DNA of 62,000 nt, taken from Phoronis australis (lineage: Eukaryota > Phoronida > Phoronidae). The notes beneath the pieces are model-generated. The model saw only the letters and a list, made by a program, of their open reading frames with translations, was not told the origin of the DNA and ran no database searches. A program made the translations under genes and the position numbers. This document shows positions 14,101 to 23,975 of this stretch, piece by piece. The DNA is taken from NCBI GenBank assembly GCA_002633005.1, contig NMRA01000009.1:1334761-1396760 (forward strand). The letters run 5' to 3'. Positions within the stretch are counted from its first letter, which is position 1. The number at the start of each line of letters is the position of its first letter.

Positions 14101-17100
14101 AATAGTCAGAACTGACAAAAAAGTTTTGATACTTCACCTCGAAACTCAACAAGATCATAATTATCACGGAATTCGTTGACGTATACACTTCAAAAGTACA
14201 AACTGAATGTAGCCACTCACCTTAATTTTTGTAAACTGTGCTGCCTTTTCCAAATGATTCTTCACTTGCATTGCCAGTTCCCGGGTTGGAGTTAGAATAA
14301 GGGCCATTAACTTGCCAGTACGCTGTTTGGCTACAGAGTCACTTTCTTTCAACCTGTCGTATTGCACCTGTGTGACATTCACACACCCACTTTCACTGCT
14401 CTGAGGACATAAATGTAGTAATCATAACAAGGGATTATTATGCCATTTTTAAAAAAGTATTTTTTGAATACGTAGTAAAAACATGTTTAACTTAAAAGGG
14501 TATGACTGATATCCCATTTCCAAGTTCTCAGCGTCATACATGAATATGTACAAACTTAGACTATTGGCAGTAGTATGTGTAGATGACAACTTCTTTGAGA
14601 CTGATAGATCTATTTATTTATTTATTTTATTCACCACACGTCATACAATACGACACGAAAATATAATACAACATTGTATAAAACTGATACAGATAGACAA
14701 GGCTATAAACTAAATGTAAGCATGACCAATAGGACCAAGGTAAAAGTGAAAAAGGTCAACACGAAAAAGTATGTCCTTATGTATACTTGATCAGTGCTGT
14801 ATTAGTGAAACAAATAGCTAAAAAAATGAATACATACATCAATAGGCATATGTGTATAACTAAATAAAATGTACTAATTAGTTACAGAGGTAGAGCATGA
14901 TCAAGGTGCAACAGGCAGTCAGAATGGGATGTGGTAAGAGCAGAAACCAGACTCTATTTAATATCAGAGTATAAGTCTATACATCAATTTTAATCAGGAA
15001 TTTACCTTTTTAAGGGTGTTACTGGCTATTTTTGACCATTGATGCTTCTTTCATTTGATTTTTTAGACTGTTAGATTGACATTGATGTTTTATGGCTTTG
15101 ATATACTGCCATCATCTGCTCACTAATTTTGTTTAGAGTCAAAGGATTTTGATTTCTGCAGCCTATAATTCAGGGCTTGGAATGACCAATGACAAAAAAC
15201 GCGGAAACTTTGAAACTTTTACGGCCCAAATCATGCCCGATAACCAGCCTTGAAATGGTCAATGTTAACCTTTCCCCGACAAAAATCGGGACTAAAAAAA
15301 AAAAAAANATAACACGAGAAGCCATTGAAAATCCCACCACGCTGTCCCAGATGCCCCGGCAATGTTCACAATTTACGTTCCTCCGAAACATAAAGAGCAA
15401 CTTCCGCTTTTCGAGGTGAACGTTGTCTGCAACGCCGCGGTAAGAAAGGAATTTGCCGCGGAAATTTTATATCAAATCCGATTTTTTTACGCGGAAATAT
15501 TATAAAAAAAGCGGAAAGCACATTTGAAAAAAGCGGAAATCCGCGTTTCCGCGGAAAATTCCAAGCCCTGATAATTGATCGGTTCTTTCATGATAATCGA
15601 CTCACATTTGTCATCCAAGTGGTAAGCCTTGGGATTTTGACGAAATTTCCAAGAGGTTTTGCCCATGTCATAAACCTGAGACTCGTGTAGGATTCTCCCC
15701 GTTTTAGCCAATCACAGGAGAGAAGTGTGAGTTGTCATGAAATAATACCCATTAATACATGACCTACCTCCTCTTGCTGACTGTGTTCTAATACAGGTGA
15801 TTTGTTCCCAGCGTTCCTTAATAGAATCTGGTGAAGAACTGGGATACCAAAGGCCAGCGTCTTACCACTGCCCTGAAGAAGAAGGAGAACCATCACAGAA
15901 CAAAGACACACACTTTTCATTATAGCATTTACAGTTTTATAGAAAACCATGCTCCGGTTGGCTTTAACTATCTTCACTTAATCTGCTCTAGCTCAAGGCA
16001 TGAGCTGGCCTCAATTACAACACAAGCAAACAGCACGATGGAAGCTGGAGAAAACATTGGTGAAGGCAATGGAGTATGTAATGTTCCTTAATACAGATGA
16101 CAAAAATTCTCTTTCCATATTTACCATTTTGAATATTAAAAATATTTATGTCACGTTCTCTTTCAACGACTGCTCTTGAATCAAAACACATTTTGTTCAG
16201 TCTCAAACTTGAACCGAGTGTACACATTGGACAAATAACAGCCACAGGAATATAAAAGAAGTTGTAGAGCCCCTGCACACTGAATAAATGAATTCGCAAA
16301 CATGAGTGAGTCACGCAGAGAAGGACCGTCTAAGGAAGCACCATGACCTGATGGTGGTGAGAGAACAGACTGGCTGCAGTGACAAGATATGACAGAACTA
16401 CATACAAATAGACCAAGGCTACTCTGGAATGATCGTAGTAACTGATCTGATCTTCGAACAAGAGCAAACCCTAAATCATTCACAAACACAACCCATTCTC
16501 ACTTACAAGACCTTTTAACCTAGTTAGGTTTTTTTTAACATGCTTACAGTCTCAGCAGCTCCCACAATGTCCATCCTGTCTCTAATAGCTGAAGGTAAAG
16601 CCAGAGCTTGTATTGATGTTGGACTGGTGAACCCTTGCACTTGTAACGCCCTCAGTACCTTGTCAGGGACATACAGGTCTTTCCATGCAGACATATCCAC
16701 TTAATAAAGCAAACAAATATATTAAGATAATATGATACAGATCCAAACTGTCTTGCGTACACTTTTAAATTAATCCATACTTCAGCAACAAGTTCATGTA
16801 AAATCACTGAGAGGAAAAGATAAAAATAAAACCACTGCCAAACCATATCGTGGTATTTTGTAGACATGCATTTTGAAATGATGTCCAGTTTACAGTTCCA
16901 TGATTTTTTATTGACATTAACATGTTAACAGCACTTAAGGTGGAACATTGATTGTGCTGCAACATATGTTTGTTATGCGGATGGGTGATTTTACAAAGGT
17001 GCTGCGTCTTCTGTTACACCCATTGTATTTTTCCATGCTCATTTCTGCCCTCTTTACATTTCTTTAGCCAACTCTCGTATACAGCTTTAATATCACATTG

Positions 17101-20100
17101 TGTATTATTCAGCAGTACTCACCCTTATACTTTGCTGGGTTCAAATTGCAAAACATTACGATTTTACCAAAACGCAGGAAATGAGCTCTAAATTAACAAA
17201 ACTTTCACGGCAGGTCCCCTCAAACCTCTTGACAGGATGGGGACACCTTCTCCCATATCTACCACAACCAACCTTTGGATGTTTATTTGCACGCTACTTG
17301 GGTGCTCAAATACATTTCTGCCCTCTTGTAGTTTTGGAAAACAGAACCACGCTGTACTATTTTTACAGAAACTGTGGTCAAACAGTAAACTAAATATCAA
17401 CAATAACCTATAAAACCAGAGCAATTTAAAGCATTGAAATGTGCCAACTGCTCTATGCTTCTAGGTGCATTTATTAACCATACAAATGGCCACTAGGTAG
17501 CGCAAAATATGTAACGTTGTCAGAAAATGAAGGCCTTGTCACTTCTCTAACAGAATTCTATTCGCCAAATTACATGAAAATCCATTCACAAACTCCAAAG
17601 ATACAGAGGCTAGGCTAATGTAAAAAACAGAATTGCGAGGCACAGTGGAAAGTGGATCCACTTTCGTATACATTCACCAAATTTACAAAGACACTGCAAG
17701 GAGTTAGGAGATATAGTTGTGAGTGTAAAAAAAAATTGCCACTATGGAGAGCCAGAGTTATTGGATAACAAAACTGGACTCAAAAATAATAAAAATGACC
17801 CGTAGGTGGCACAGAATACGTCAAATTCATGCAACAAGAGCAACGTGGAACGTTGAAATGTGCCCGTGAATGCATCGCAAACGGTGTGCTTTAGGGTTGT
17901 TTATTTGTGTCATAAAAATGGCCACTAGATGGCGCAAAAATGTAAAATCTATCTGAAAATGGGAACATGTCATAGCTTCTTTAATAGAAAGCTATTACCA
18001 AAATTTCACATAAATCTGTTACGGAACTTCAGAGAAACAAAGGAAAACAGAATAAAATGAAATTGCCACTAGGGGGCACAGCCATAGGCACAAAAATAAC
18101 AAAACTACCACTAATAGGCGCCACAGTAGTCCAAGTCATCGGAAAATCATCGTCAGTCATCCACTTTATAGTACGAACATCCATGTCAATTTTCACAATC
18201 ATCCTTAGAGCGTTTTGGTTGATAGAGGGGTGGACGCCTAAAAACAGACTCGATAACAGTAAAAATGGCCACTAGGTGGCGCAAATTACGTGGAGCCTAT
18301 CCAAAAATGGTAGGATAGCATCATCTCACTAATAAATGCCTGCATGCCAAATTTTATGAAAATACGCTGAAGACCTTTGAAGATACAGAGGTAAGCGTAA
18401 AAAACTAAAATTGCCACTTGCGGGCACACCGGTAGTCGGATCCGTCTGAAAGTTTAGTCATGCCGTCCCATCCATGAAAGGAACACATGTTCAAAATTTC
18501 ATGAACATACGTCTCAAATGGTTTTGGAGTTAGAGCAGCAGACGCCTGACGCTGGATGGACGCCGAACAGACGCTGCCTGAACGGACAGACGGAGATGAC
18601 GGCATAATGCGTCCACATATAAATATGTGGGCGAATAAAAATGAGAAGGAGGTGTAACCATCTTAGATAGAAACCTATTTGCCAAATTTCATGAAAAAAA
18701 ACACACCAAAGAACTCCAAAGATATAGAGACAAATGTAAAAGACTAAAATTAGCACTACAGGGAACAGTGGTAGTTGGATTGGTCCAAAACTCATCATCA
18801 TCTATCACAGGAACATAAGTGTCAAACCTCATTAAGATCCGGCAAGGAGATTAGGAGATACAGAAGCAGACCCTGATTGCCAAGACAGAGACGATGGCAA
18901 TATTCACCCAAATAACCATATGTGGGTGCATAGTAAGTGTTTCTAGCCCTTTCACATCAAGACGTGTCGGGTGCAGAGAATGTTGAGCGAGACATAACTA
19001 AGTTCAGGGTAATAAATTAAAGTATATTGATCAAACACAACATAATACTATTTACTTGATACCCTCTTGTACAGGTTGTCTGTTTCGTGAAAAGTGACTT
19101 AACAAAAAAATTTGGTCTTACACTCCAACTTCACAATTGCCAAATAAAAGTTCAGTTGTGTAATTAGTAGTACATCACTGCCCGCAAATAATTTGTACAA
19201 ATTTCGTCAATAAGTAACAATTATGGCTATATGAATTTGTAAATCTTGAACCAGTCAGCACGCCACCTGTTGGCCACATCATGTGACCTAATGAACATAG
19301 GTCTAAAAACATTTCTGCCCGATCACGAATTACGAATTATGGGTATATTCTCAGATACTTTATTTGTTTGCTGAAATGAGTTTTAATCATTTTTCAGAAA
19401 TATTTATAATCCTAAGTTTTAAGTCACTTTTCATGAAACAGAGCCCAGATGTCTATATGTTCACTCCAGTGCTCTTAAGCTAAATGATACTTAGCCAGCT
19501 TGAGATAATTTTCATAAGGAAAACTAAAAACATTTGAAATATACGCAATAAGAGCAAAATCCAACAACGTGAATGCAGGTCTAAGAAATTACCACTACCT
19601 TCAGAATTAGTGCTCTTTTGAGCATCCATGCCCTCTGCTTCCAACTTCCGTTTTTTCACATGTTGTGGCTCTCTGTTCTCTGTAAAAAGTAAGACATTTT
19701 GAACAGTGGCAAATGAGACAGAATAGGTCACTTAACATTTTTACAATTCTGACATGAATATTTATGACACAAAAGAATTGAGGCATTTAAAGAATTATAA
19801 CCAAACCCTGGAGTCAATATCAATGTGTAAAATGAAATAAAACAGTTGAATGTGTATCAAGAATTACATGGGTTACATCTCTTCAGGACTTAGAACTTAT
19901 GTGTTTTATAACACGAAATGGAGCAAAAATTTCATAAATTCACAGAAGAGCAGAATTTTATGAAGGCAGTGTAACTTAGTAGTAAAGTTTCTGCCATCCA
20001 GTCTAAAGACCACGGGTTCAAATCCCACAGTGATAAACCCTTAAATAAGGTCCATTGCTCCAGTGCTATATGTGTTATGCATCGAATATTGTAATGTTGA

Positions 20101-22084
20101 AATTTGTCTATGCGTACAAGAGAGCAATGACATAAACTAGTCCTTGGCTAAGCATGTAATGTACCACATTATTCCTTTGATTTCAATCATCATTTTTTCA
20201 AATTTGATGAACATTCTTTAATCAACTCTATTACAACTGCTGAGCACCTAGGTGACCCTTTCACAAAAAACAGTTTAAATTTGAGAGTATATTGCGAAAA
20301 ATGGTCAAAGAAAATGGTCTCATGGCAACGGTTAACTGTTCATCTTCACATGCTAATAAAGAAAAAATGTGTATCTTCATATCTCTAACTCGAGAAATTC
20401 TGAACTGTGTCTGAGGTCTTACTATCCAATCTGATCTTATCCTTTAGTAAGAGAACATTTCTCAATAAACTTACTCATCATTGCGCGTTTCCGTTTTGGA
20501 GCGACATTTCTTTCTTTTGGTTTACCATGTATTTCACCAGTAAGACTATGCACAGTAAATGTCCCACTCTTGGTCACGACCGTTCCTATGCTTTTATCAA
20601 GAATTTGCTTACTGCAGCCTTTTTCTTTGAGTTTACCATCAACTTCTTCAGTGTTTTTATCTTTGTGTTTTCTTTTTCGTTTCCTTTTTTTAGATGTCTC
20701 TGATGGCGTTGAATTCTGAAACAAATATAAAAACTAAATTCTTTAAAAGAGAAGACAACCATTTTTGGCCTCATTTTAGCCTCATGCTAGTTCTTGCACC
20801 TTTGAGAATGAGGAGTGCACCTTAAAACATGTCAGGAATATGAAGTTGTGTACCATTTAGCTATTCATTTAATGTTTCACTGTGCTTCTGCTGAACAGGT
20901 CACTCAAAGAGTAAAAGTGTTCCATTAAACCAATTTCCAGTGGATGACAAGGTCCGTCAGAATTAGCATATTGCTGTCAAGAATGCAGCATTGCCTGTTC
21001 ATGGCCACAGCTACAGCGGCCAGCGTCACATGCTTCACTCAGTCTCGCAGTAACCTTTTCACCTAACTCATGTGACTCAGCTAAAATACTTTGTGGTTAC
21101 CGTGTACGTGGTGAAAAAGTTCCCCAGTCACCTTACTTCTCGTAAGTTATGAAATCTTGAAAAATCGGCAATAACTGCCATTCATCCGGAACTCATCGGA
21201 TAATTCCGTATCGTCCTTGACCTTCGTGGGACCAAGGAGTTGCTCCGGACCGGCTTTTTGGTATGACACTCCCTACCAGAAATTCCACAGGTGCTTCACT
21301 TCAACCGTCCATATCAAACACAAAACTCAATAAATTTACACAAAACAAGGTTTCAACAAACCATTAGCAATTGTTCTTTCTTCCAGTATCATTCACAGTG
21401 TCCTGCTCCAGCGAGATCGCAATGAATTCCCGGTCAAAGCACAAAAATGTTCCCTAAAAGCTCAAACACACTTTACACTTTGTCGGTTCGAGGTCAGGAC
21501 CGTACGTAAAGTCACGATGTTGATAACGCCGTCCATCCGTAATTCATCGGTAATTTCCATACCGCCCTTGACCTCGAACCGACAAAGTGCAAAGTATGCT
21601 TGCGCTTTTTGGGAACATTTTTGTGCTTTGATAGGGAATTTATTGCGAACTTGCTGGAGCAGGACACCGTGAATTGTATTATATACTTTATAAGAAAGAA
21701 CAATTTCTCATGGTTTGTTGAACCCCTGTTTTGCGTAAATTTATTGAGTTATGTGTTTGATATGGACGGCTGAATCAAAGCACCCGTGGAATTTCTAGTC
21801 CCGAGTGCCATACCTTGTTGTATTACATGTAGTGTAGTGGGGACGCGATCAGGAGCTGGGGACGCCTGTGGCTGTGACTGTGTCTCGAACCGTTTTAAAA
21901 CAAACCTTACCTGTTCAGTTTGCGATTCAATTTGAATGCTTCCGTCATTTCCTTTAACGATTGTGTAATCTGTTAAAGTTTCTAAGCTGATGAAGTTACT
22001 GAATTCATGATCTGCGAAATGTTTTGGATCGACTTGTACTTGTTGCCATTTGCCCCTTTTCACATGCTTCGTGGACGCAGCCAT
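5135..22084 (-). CDS. DDX24: ATP-dependent RNA helicase DDX24 (16 coding exons)
   Basis: DEAD-box RNA helicase of the nucleolus, implicated in large ribosomal subunit assembly. Coding exons in transcript order: 21911-22084, 20475-20715, 19593-19679, 16548-16699, 15768-15872, 14221-14400, 13640-13750, 12156-12274, 11575-11705, 11155-11273, 10445-10622, 9872-9975, 8590-8707, 6918-7098, 6489-6652, 5135-5196. Phases join throughout, giving about 741 residues (human 859). The N-terminus has the family block [15 protein letters not shown], then a Lys/Arg-rich tract (exon 2). Helicase motifs: Q-like PTSIQAL; I AAETGSGKT (about 215-223, split between exons 4 and 5); PTRELA (291); TPGRL (341); DEAD (367-370); SAT (404); [26 protein letters not shown] (571). 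The C-terminal KYPTQSG is characteristic of DDX24. The acidic insert between motifs I and Ia is much shorter than in vertebrates. The last exon (5135-5196) is only 20 codons and rests on phase and splice fit. Confidence 0.95.
5197..6488 (-). other. Last intron of DDX24
   Basis: About 1.3 kb between exons 15 and 16. The donor reads gtaggt (6488 downward) and the proposed acceptor tag lies at 5197-5199, with a tactaaaac-like branch sequence upstream on the minus strand. I see no other gene or clear repeat here. Confidence 0.55.
7099..8589 (-). other. DDX24 intron 13, featureless except a CTCF-like word
   Basis: Intron between the motif-VI exon and the C-terminal exon. The only item I can point to is GCGCCCTCTGTTG at about 7986-7998, whose reverse complement resembles a CTCF core. 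A similar word, GCGCCATCTGGTG, is at about 4262-4274 outside the gene. Confidence 0.5.
8972..9800. repeat. 32-bp minisatellite in DDX24 intron 12 (about 26 copies)
   Basis: The unit is 32 bp, essentially ATGGTGGATATYAATGCATG followed by CTACTGCAATGT, with scattered substitutions (GATATC/GATATT/GATTATT variants). The array fills most of the intron between exons 12 and 13 and stops about 70 bp from the exon 12 donor at 9871. Because 32 is not a multiple of three, each forward frame reads a rotating set of the same three peptides. The apparent 60-105-residue ORFs here are therefore artefacts. Each unit contains ATGCAT and often GCATGC. Confidence 0.97.
9994..10288. repeat. Tandem duplication of about 148 bp in DDX24 intron 11
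   Basis: Positions 9994-10141 (starting CAAATAAGTCTTTAAAT) are repeated at 10142-10288 with about three substitutions and a 2-base indel, so the duplication is recent. It lies about 20 bp upstream, in transcript sense, of the exon 12 acceptor (9976-9977), doubling the region that should hold the branch point. Confidence 0.95.
10623..11154 (-). other. DDX24 intron 10, nothing recognised
   Basis: AT-rich sequence between two conserved helicase exons, with donor gtgtgt at 11154 and a pyrimidine-rich acceptor ending at 10623. No repeat or RNA gene stands out. Confidence 0.5.
12275..13639 (-). other. DDX24 intron 7, nothing recognised
   Basis: About 1.36 kb between the TPGRL exon and the DEAD exon. 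AT-rich with no tandem array, no transposon ends and no credible reading frame. Confidence 0.5.
14600..14900. other. AT-rich intron segment, possible retroposon tail
   Basis: A (TTTA)n tract near 14609-14630 leads into unique-looking AT-rich sequence inside DDX24 intron 5. A simple-sequence end of this kind is common at the 3' end of retroposons, but I cannot identify a body or target-site duplication. Confidence 0.25.
15171..15570. mobile_element. hAT-like MITE with CAGGGCTTGGAAT termini
   Basis: A 400-bp insertion in DDX24 intron 5 begins CAGGGCTTGGAAT (15171) and ends with its exact reverse complement ATTCCAAGCCCTG (15570). The flanks share ATAATT on both sides (15165-15170 and 15571-15576), so part of a target-site duplication is preserved. 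CAGGG-type ends are typical of hAT transposons. The interior has no transposase frame and is rich in GCGGAAA words, especially in the right half (15430-15560). A poly(A) run with one n is at 15295-15308. Non-autonomous element; superfamily assignment is an inference from the ends. Confidence 0.85.
15873..16547 (-). other. DDX24 intron 4, nothing recognised
   Basis: The intron splits the Walker A motif between GAGACT (exon 4) and GGCAGTGGTAAGACG (exon 5). Short minus-strand frames here have no family signature. Confidence 0.5.
17460..18935. repeat. Second, diverged copy of the 148-bp monomer array, in DDX24 intron 3
   Basis: Monomer marks related to those at 1-1680 occur near 17488, 17736, 17806, 17921, 18063, 18108, 18267 and 18412. 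The B and C monomers around 18060-18380 are close matches (for example TTGATAGAGGGGTGGACGCC at about 18218). The array ends at 18595-18645 with GACGGAGATGACGGCATAAT and the same CCACATAT-AA-ATATGTGG palindrome (18613-18630). A second, degraded end word (ATATGTGGGTGCATA) is near 18918. The monomers at the left are much more decayed than those next to the palindrome. Confidence 0.85.
18936..19592 (-). other. Remainder of DDX24 intron 3
   Basis: AT-rich sequence between the satellite and exon 3. No gene or repeat recognised. Confidence 0.45.
19960..20110 (+). repeat. tRNA-derived SINE-like unit
   Basis: A tRNA-like head has a box A candidate (TAACTTAGTAGTAAAG, about 19971-19987) and a near-perfect box B, GGGTTCAAATCCC (20014-20026), spaced as in a tRNA. 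The arms around them do not form a clean cloverleaf, and no acceptor-stem pairing is obvious, so it is more likely a SINE head than a functional tRNA gene. It lies in DDX24 intron 2, antisense to the host gene. Confidence 0.6.
21160..21255. repeat. Partial direct copy of the foldback spacer module
   Basis: Words here (CATCCGGAACTCATCGG, TAATTCCGTATCGTCCTTGA) recur in altered form inside the foldback spacer at 21530-21575 (CATCCGTAATTCATCGG, TAATTTCCATACCGCCCTTG). The element outside the left arm therefore contains a second copy of its own centre. Confidence 0.6.
21261..21868. mobile_element. Foldback (long inverted repeat) element beside DDX24 exon 1
   Basis: The left arm (about 21261-21500) and right arm (about 21564-21813) are reverse complements with moderate divergence. 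Examples are GTCGGTTCGAGGTCA/TGACCTCGAACCGAC at the inner ends, TCAAAGCACAAAAATGTTCCC/its complement mid-arm, and GTATGACACT/AGTGCCATAC at the outer ends. The spacer is about 65 bp. A tail (21821-21868, TGTAGTGTAGTGGGGAC...GGGGACGCCTG) matches one half of the palindrome at 22705-22797. No transposase. The element ends about 40 bp from the exon 1 donor (21905-21910). Confidence 0.85.
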
Positions 22085-22262
22085 TTTTTTGCATAGTCCT
22101 AAACCCAGAAAAATCCAGAAATTATGGGCTTTGCTTGAATTGAATAAAATACATAAATGTTCATCAGACAAGATTAAAATCAAAATTATCACAATAAATT
22201 TTCCAATATGTTGTTTTTGAACACACCTGTGACGAAATAATTTTTTGATTATTTTTGTTTTT
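22085..22262. promoter_or_regulatory. Probable shared promoter region of DDX24 and NSMCE1
   Basis: DDX24 starts at 22084 on the minus strand and the next gene, NSMCE1, is on the plus strand, so this interval must hold the DDX24 promoter and probably the NSMCE1 promoter. I see no TATA box at a credible position and no CpG-dense block. Assignment is by gene layout only. Confidence 0.45.
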
Positions 22263-22508
22263 GAGGCTATAATCTTGGAAAATCAAGCGCGAAAGAAAAG
22301 CACCGATTCCGATTCAGTCGGCGGTTCAAACTTGTTATCTGCACTCCAAAGGGACTCCAGCGTACTTGCAAACATTAAAAACTCTTTATCTCGTAAGGAC
22401 CTTCGTACGTTTGAGCTAAAGGCTGTACAGACTGTACAGTACATTGACCCAGTCTTGGAACACAAGCCAATCTCATTGACCAGTTATGACCATGATGGCA
22501 TGAGATGA
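22263..22508 (+). other. Candidate 5' untranslated exon of NSMCE1
   Basis: A plus-strand frame is open to 22508 but has no ATG in frame after an upstream stop (TGA at 22230-22232). A donor-like TC|gtaagg occurs near 22390. If spliced to the acceptor at 23968, it would stay in frame with NSMCE1 but still lack an ATG, which fits a noncoding first exon. No protein family recognised. RNA evidence would be needed to fix its ends. Confidence 0.3.
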
Positions 22509-22704
22509 GTAGAGTAGCCAGTCATTTTAACTGTTTAGAAACAGGCTACCTGTCGAGTTGTCATCTATCTAGCTGCATCAAGACGTTTATACGGTTTTGT
22601 AGCCTACCAACGCTTTTTAGCTATCTCATAGCTGCTTGACGTTAGGCCTACACTATTGTTGAATGGGTAGGTTCCTGTGCTGGGAACTGACTGTGGCAGG
22701 GGCA

Positions 22705-22797
22705 CAGGCGTGCTCAGCTTCTGATCGTCCCCAATACACTACATATAATAGTATTATATGTAGTGTATTGGGGACAATCAGAAGCTGAGGACGCCTG
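22705..22797. repeat. Near-perfect palindrome, 46-bp arms, 1-bp centre
   Basis: Arms 22705-22750 and 22752-22797 pair with 44 of 46 positions complementary, around a single G at 22751 (centre TATAATA-G-TATTATA). The right arm resembles the tail of the foldback element at 21821-21868, so the two belong to one repeat family placed on both sides of the DDX24/NSMCE1 start region. Confidence 0.95.
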
Positions 22798-22799
22798 GG

Positions 22800-23968
22800 G
22801 GCAGGGCCCTCGATGCCTCAAATTAATATGGGGCCTAATGTCTGCCTCGAAAATACAGCATTTGAAAGTTGCACGAAAATCCCCTGATCAGGTCCAAATG
22901 ATAGATGAGTTTCTCTTGAGACCAAAAAAATTCTCTCTTAGATGGCACAGGCACCTCTATCCCAGGTGAGTGTCAGCTCCCTGTGGTGTGGGTAGTCCTG
23001 TCAAAGAGGTTTACAACATCTGCTGCCCAGAAGGGTGATTGTTTCACAACCAGGTTCCTGACATAAAATCACTTCGAAGGGAGTGTCTTATGTGACATGA
23101 TCCTATCAAAGGGTTTCACTCTGGGAGTCTGGAATCTCTAAAAAATCCAAAACGCTTGCACAGATGCACAGGAAAAAAGTGGCGGCTTTTTGAATGAGTT
23201 GGCCAAATAGGCTATACCCTTTCTAAAAATCTCATTTTTGTGAAACCTGATAACTGAAACTTGAAAACTCATCAGTTGGTTGGTCTATGTGTACATGTTC
23301 TTTCCTACAAATCTGGTTTACAAACATTTAATTTTTTTAATTTGCTGGACTTCTCATACCAATTTCTGGATCCTCCCCTGGGTCATTCTTTATTTGAGAA
23401 ATTGATACTTTAAAATTCTTTGGTATAGACTCGGATGCATTTGTCCCTGAACAATGTTCTTCAGTGGTAGTAACTGGTTCTTAAATCAGTTTTAAATCAG
23501 GAACCCACCTATCCGACTGTTACCAATACTTAAATATATCAGGATGCTGTTTTTTGAAGAGTAATATAATTTTGTAAAATGCTTATTTTACATCGGTGTG
23601 ACAGCTGTAACAAACAAAATAGCACAGGTGCTAGTGAGTGATATGATATGTGAAGGAAGTTTCACAGAAAGTTTCGACTTTTTGCTAAAAATTAGTCTAT
23701 GGATGACTTAGCCTGTTTTGTGAATTCAGGATAAGTCTAAGTAAGACTGACAGAGTTGCTGAGTATGAGCAGGGTAAATTAAGTAGTGTCTGTTTGAGTC
23801 TGTAGAAGGTCTAATTAAAGTGTCAGCATTTCTGTGTTGTGGACTTCATTTCGCAAAATTCCAACACCACTCTCCCATTATTATTAATATTATTATTATT
23901 GTTATTAAGAAAATCTGTGTGACTGGTCCCAGGTTCATCAACTTAAAGTAAGAATTTTCATTTTTCAG
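22800..23968 (+). other. 5' intron region of NSMCE1, nothing recognised
   Basis: AT-rich sequence leading to the acceptor ttcatttttcag at 23957-23968. It contains an (ATT)n tract near 23880-23906. No coding exon seen. Confidence 0.45.
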
Positions 23969-23975
23969 AACTCCA

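Noticed and set aside
15170-15419. ORFs on both strands near 15.2-15.4 kb
   Set aside because: They lie inside the MITE at 15171-15570 and run through a poly(A) stretch with an ambiguous base.
19965-20036. Functional tRNA gene
   Set aside because: Box A and box B are present, but no convincing acceptor stem or anticodon arm; treated as a SINE head.
22245-22508. 87-residue ORF as a separate gene
   Set aside because: The apparent start is TTG and no ATG lies in frame. More likely a noncoding first exon region of NSMCE1.
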